This document shows positions 5,591-6,286 of a stretch of 6,286 nt of DNA, piece after piece. Position numbers and translations under genes: made by a program. The notes below the pieces were generated by a model. That model saw only the letters and a program-made list of their open reading frames with translations. It did not search any database and was not told the DNA's origin. The stretch is from assembly GCA_016794945.1 (NCBI GenBank), contig JAEUIX010000068.1, positions 1-6,286 on the forward strand, given 5' to 3'. Position 1 is the stretch's first letter. Each line of letters begins with the position of its first letter. Source of the DNA: Phycisphaerae bacterium (GTDB lineage: Bacteria > Planctomycetota > Phycisphaerae > Phycisphaerales > UBA1924).

Positions 5591-6286
5591 TCAGTCGCGC
5601 CGGTTGAGAAGCGCCAACAGGCGGAGGAACTCGAGGTAGAGCCAGACGAGCGTGACGAGCAGGCCGACGCCGGCATACCACTCCATGTACTTGGGCAGAC
5701 CGGCGCGGGAACCGGACTCGATGAGGTCGAAGTCCAGGATGAGCTTGAACGCGGCGACGAGCAGGATGGCGACGGAGATGAGGATCGAGATGGGGCCGCC
5801 GTCCCAGAGCCAGGGCATGCTGACGCCGAACAGCCGGGCGACCATGACGACGAGGGAGAAGAGGCAGACGCCCCCGATCGCGCAGAGCATGACGGCCTTG
5901 AACTTCTCGGTGGCCCGGATGATGCGCAGGCGATAGAGCGTGAGCATCGACGCGAGCGTGCCGACGGTGAGCAGGCCGGCGTTGAGCAGGATGAGTTCGC
6001 CCGTGGCGCCCCCGACCTTGGTGCCGGCGAACTGCTTGGCGTAGACCAGCGACACGGCCCCGACGAAGACGCCCTCGATCGCGGCGTAGGGAACGCCCAC
6101 GTACGGAGCGGACGCGGGCTTGAAACTCATGACCAGGCACAGGATCAACCCGCCGATCATGCTGCCGAAGAACATGGGCATGAGGGCTTCGAGGTTGTGC
6201 TGGATGAAGCCGTAGGAGGCGACGGCGCCGGCCCCGCAGATCGCGGTGAGGATGAGCGAGGCGGTCACCGCGCCGTTGACCGTCAT
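5591..6286 (-). CDS. Bax inhibitor-1/YccA family membrane protein, N-terminus cut by the window
   Basis: The 231 residues visible contain about seven membrane helices (roughly 7-28, 34-54, 66-83, 98-118, 131-151, 165-185 and 205-226). The family hallmark LDFDLIE lies at 184-190 and the family ending YMEWYAGVGLLVTLVWLYLEFLRLL follows. The family includes bacterial YetJ, a pH-sensitive calcium leak channel in which paired aspartates act as a sensor; Asp185 and Asp187 are the likely counterparts in this region, but the function here is inferred. The ATG at 6284-6286 is the last codon of the window. In related long-form proteins a motif like MTVNG lies internally, after a hydrophilic segment of a few dozen residues, so the true start is probably upstream and outside. 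The C-terminus is complete, ending NRRD. It would be the first visible gene of the - strand cluster. Confidence 0.87.
   Translation of the reverse strand: MTVNGAVTASLILTAICGAGAVASYGFIQHNLEALMPMFFGSMIGGLILCLVMSFKPASAPYVGVPYAAIEGVFVGAVSLVYAKQFAGTKVGGATGELILLNAGLLTVGTLASMLTLYRLRIIRATEKFKAVMLCAIGGVCLFSLVVMVARLFGVSMPWLWDGGPISILISVAILLVAAFKLILDFDLIESGSRAGLPKYMEWYAGVGLLVTLVWLYLEFLRLLALLNRRD

Overview
The window is a very GC-rich bacterial chromosomal segment with strong G/C preference at third codon positions. The gene set, together with a membrane protein carrying a zinc ribbon of the type GLDSPGRCPECG, suggests a planctomycete, probably of the Phycisphaerae. That zinc-ribbon form (Cys-x2-Cys, a GL-x-x-PGRCPECG core) recurs in many planctomycetal proteins. 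The assignment is inferred from gene content and composition, not measured.

Layout. On the + strand, bases 2-1306 hold the C-terminal part of a probable family 35 glycoside hydrolase (beta-galactosidase). Its reading frame runs in from outside the window and is cut by an in-frame TAG at 110-112, in the middle of a Pro/Ala/Lys linker. Everything else is on the - strand and is read from right to left: a Bax inhibitor-1/YccA-type seven-helix membrane protein (5591-6286, N-terminus cut by the window end), a small two-helix zinc-ribbon membrane protein (5198-5578), triosephosphate isomerase tpiA (4385-5167), secG (3588-4172), the YicC-family endoribonuclease gene (2660-3550) and an exported PDZ-domain protein (1319-2530). 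The hydrolase and PDZ genes converge with 12 bases between their stop codons.

The six - strand genes are closely spaced (12, 30, 212, 37 and 128 bases apart) and could form one or two transcripts. The wider gaps before secG and before the PDZ gene are the likeliest sites of internal promoters. The products cover unrelated housekeeping jobs: glycolysis (TpiA), the Sec protein-export channel (SecG), RNA decay (YicC), membrane or ion homeostasis (Bax inhibitor-1 family) and an envelope PDZ protein. tpiA next to secG is a familiar bacterial arrangement.

No RNA genes, CRISPR arrays, insertion sequences or phage genes were found, and I do not see a new multi-gene system. The points most worth checking are the amber codon in the hydrolase linker and the roughly 95-residue Pro/Ala-rich tail of SecG, which is built partly from 15-bp tandem repeats. 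The small zinc-ribbon membrane protein of unknown role comes next. No stretch longer than 300 bases lacks a gene.
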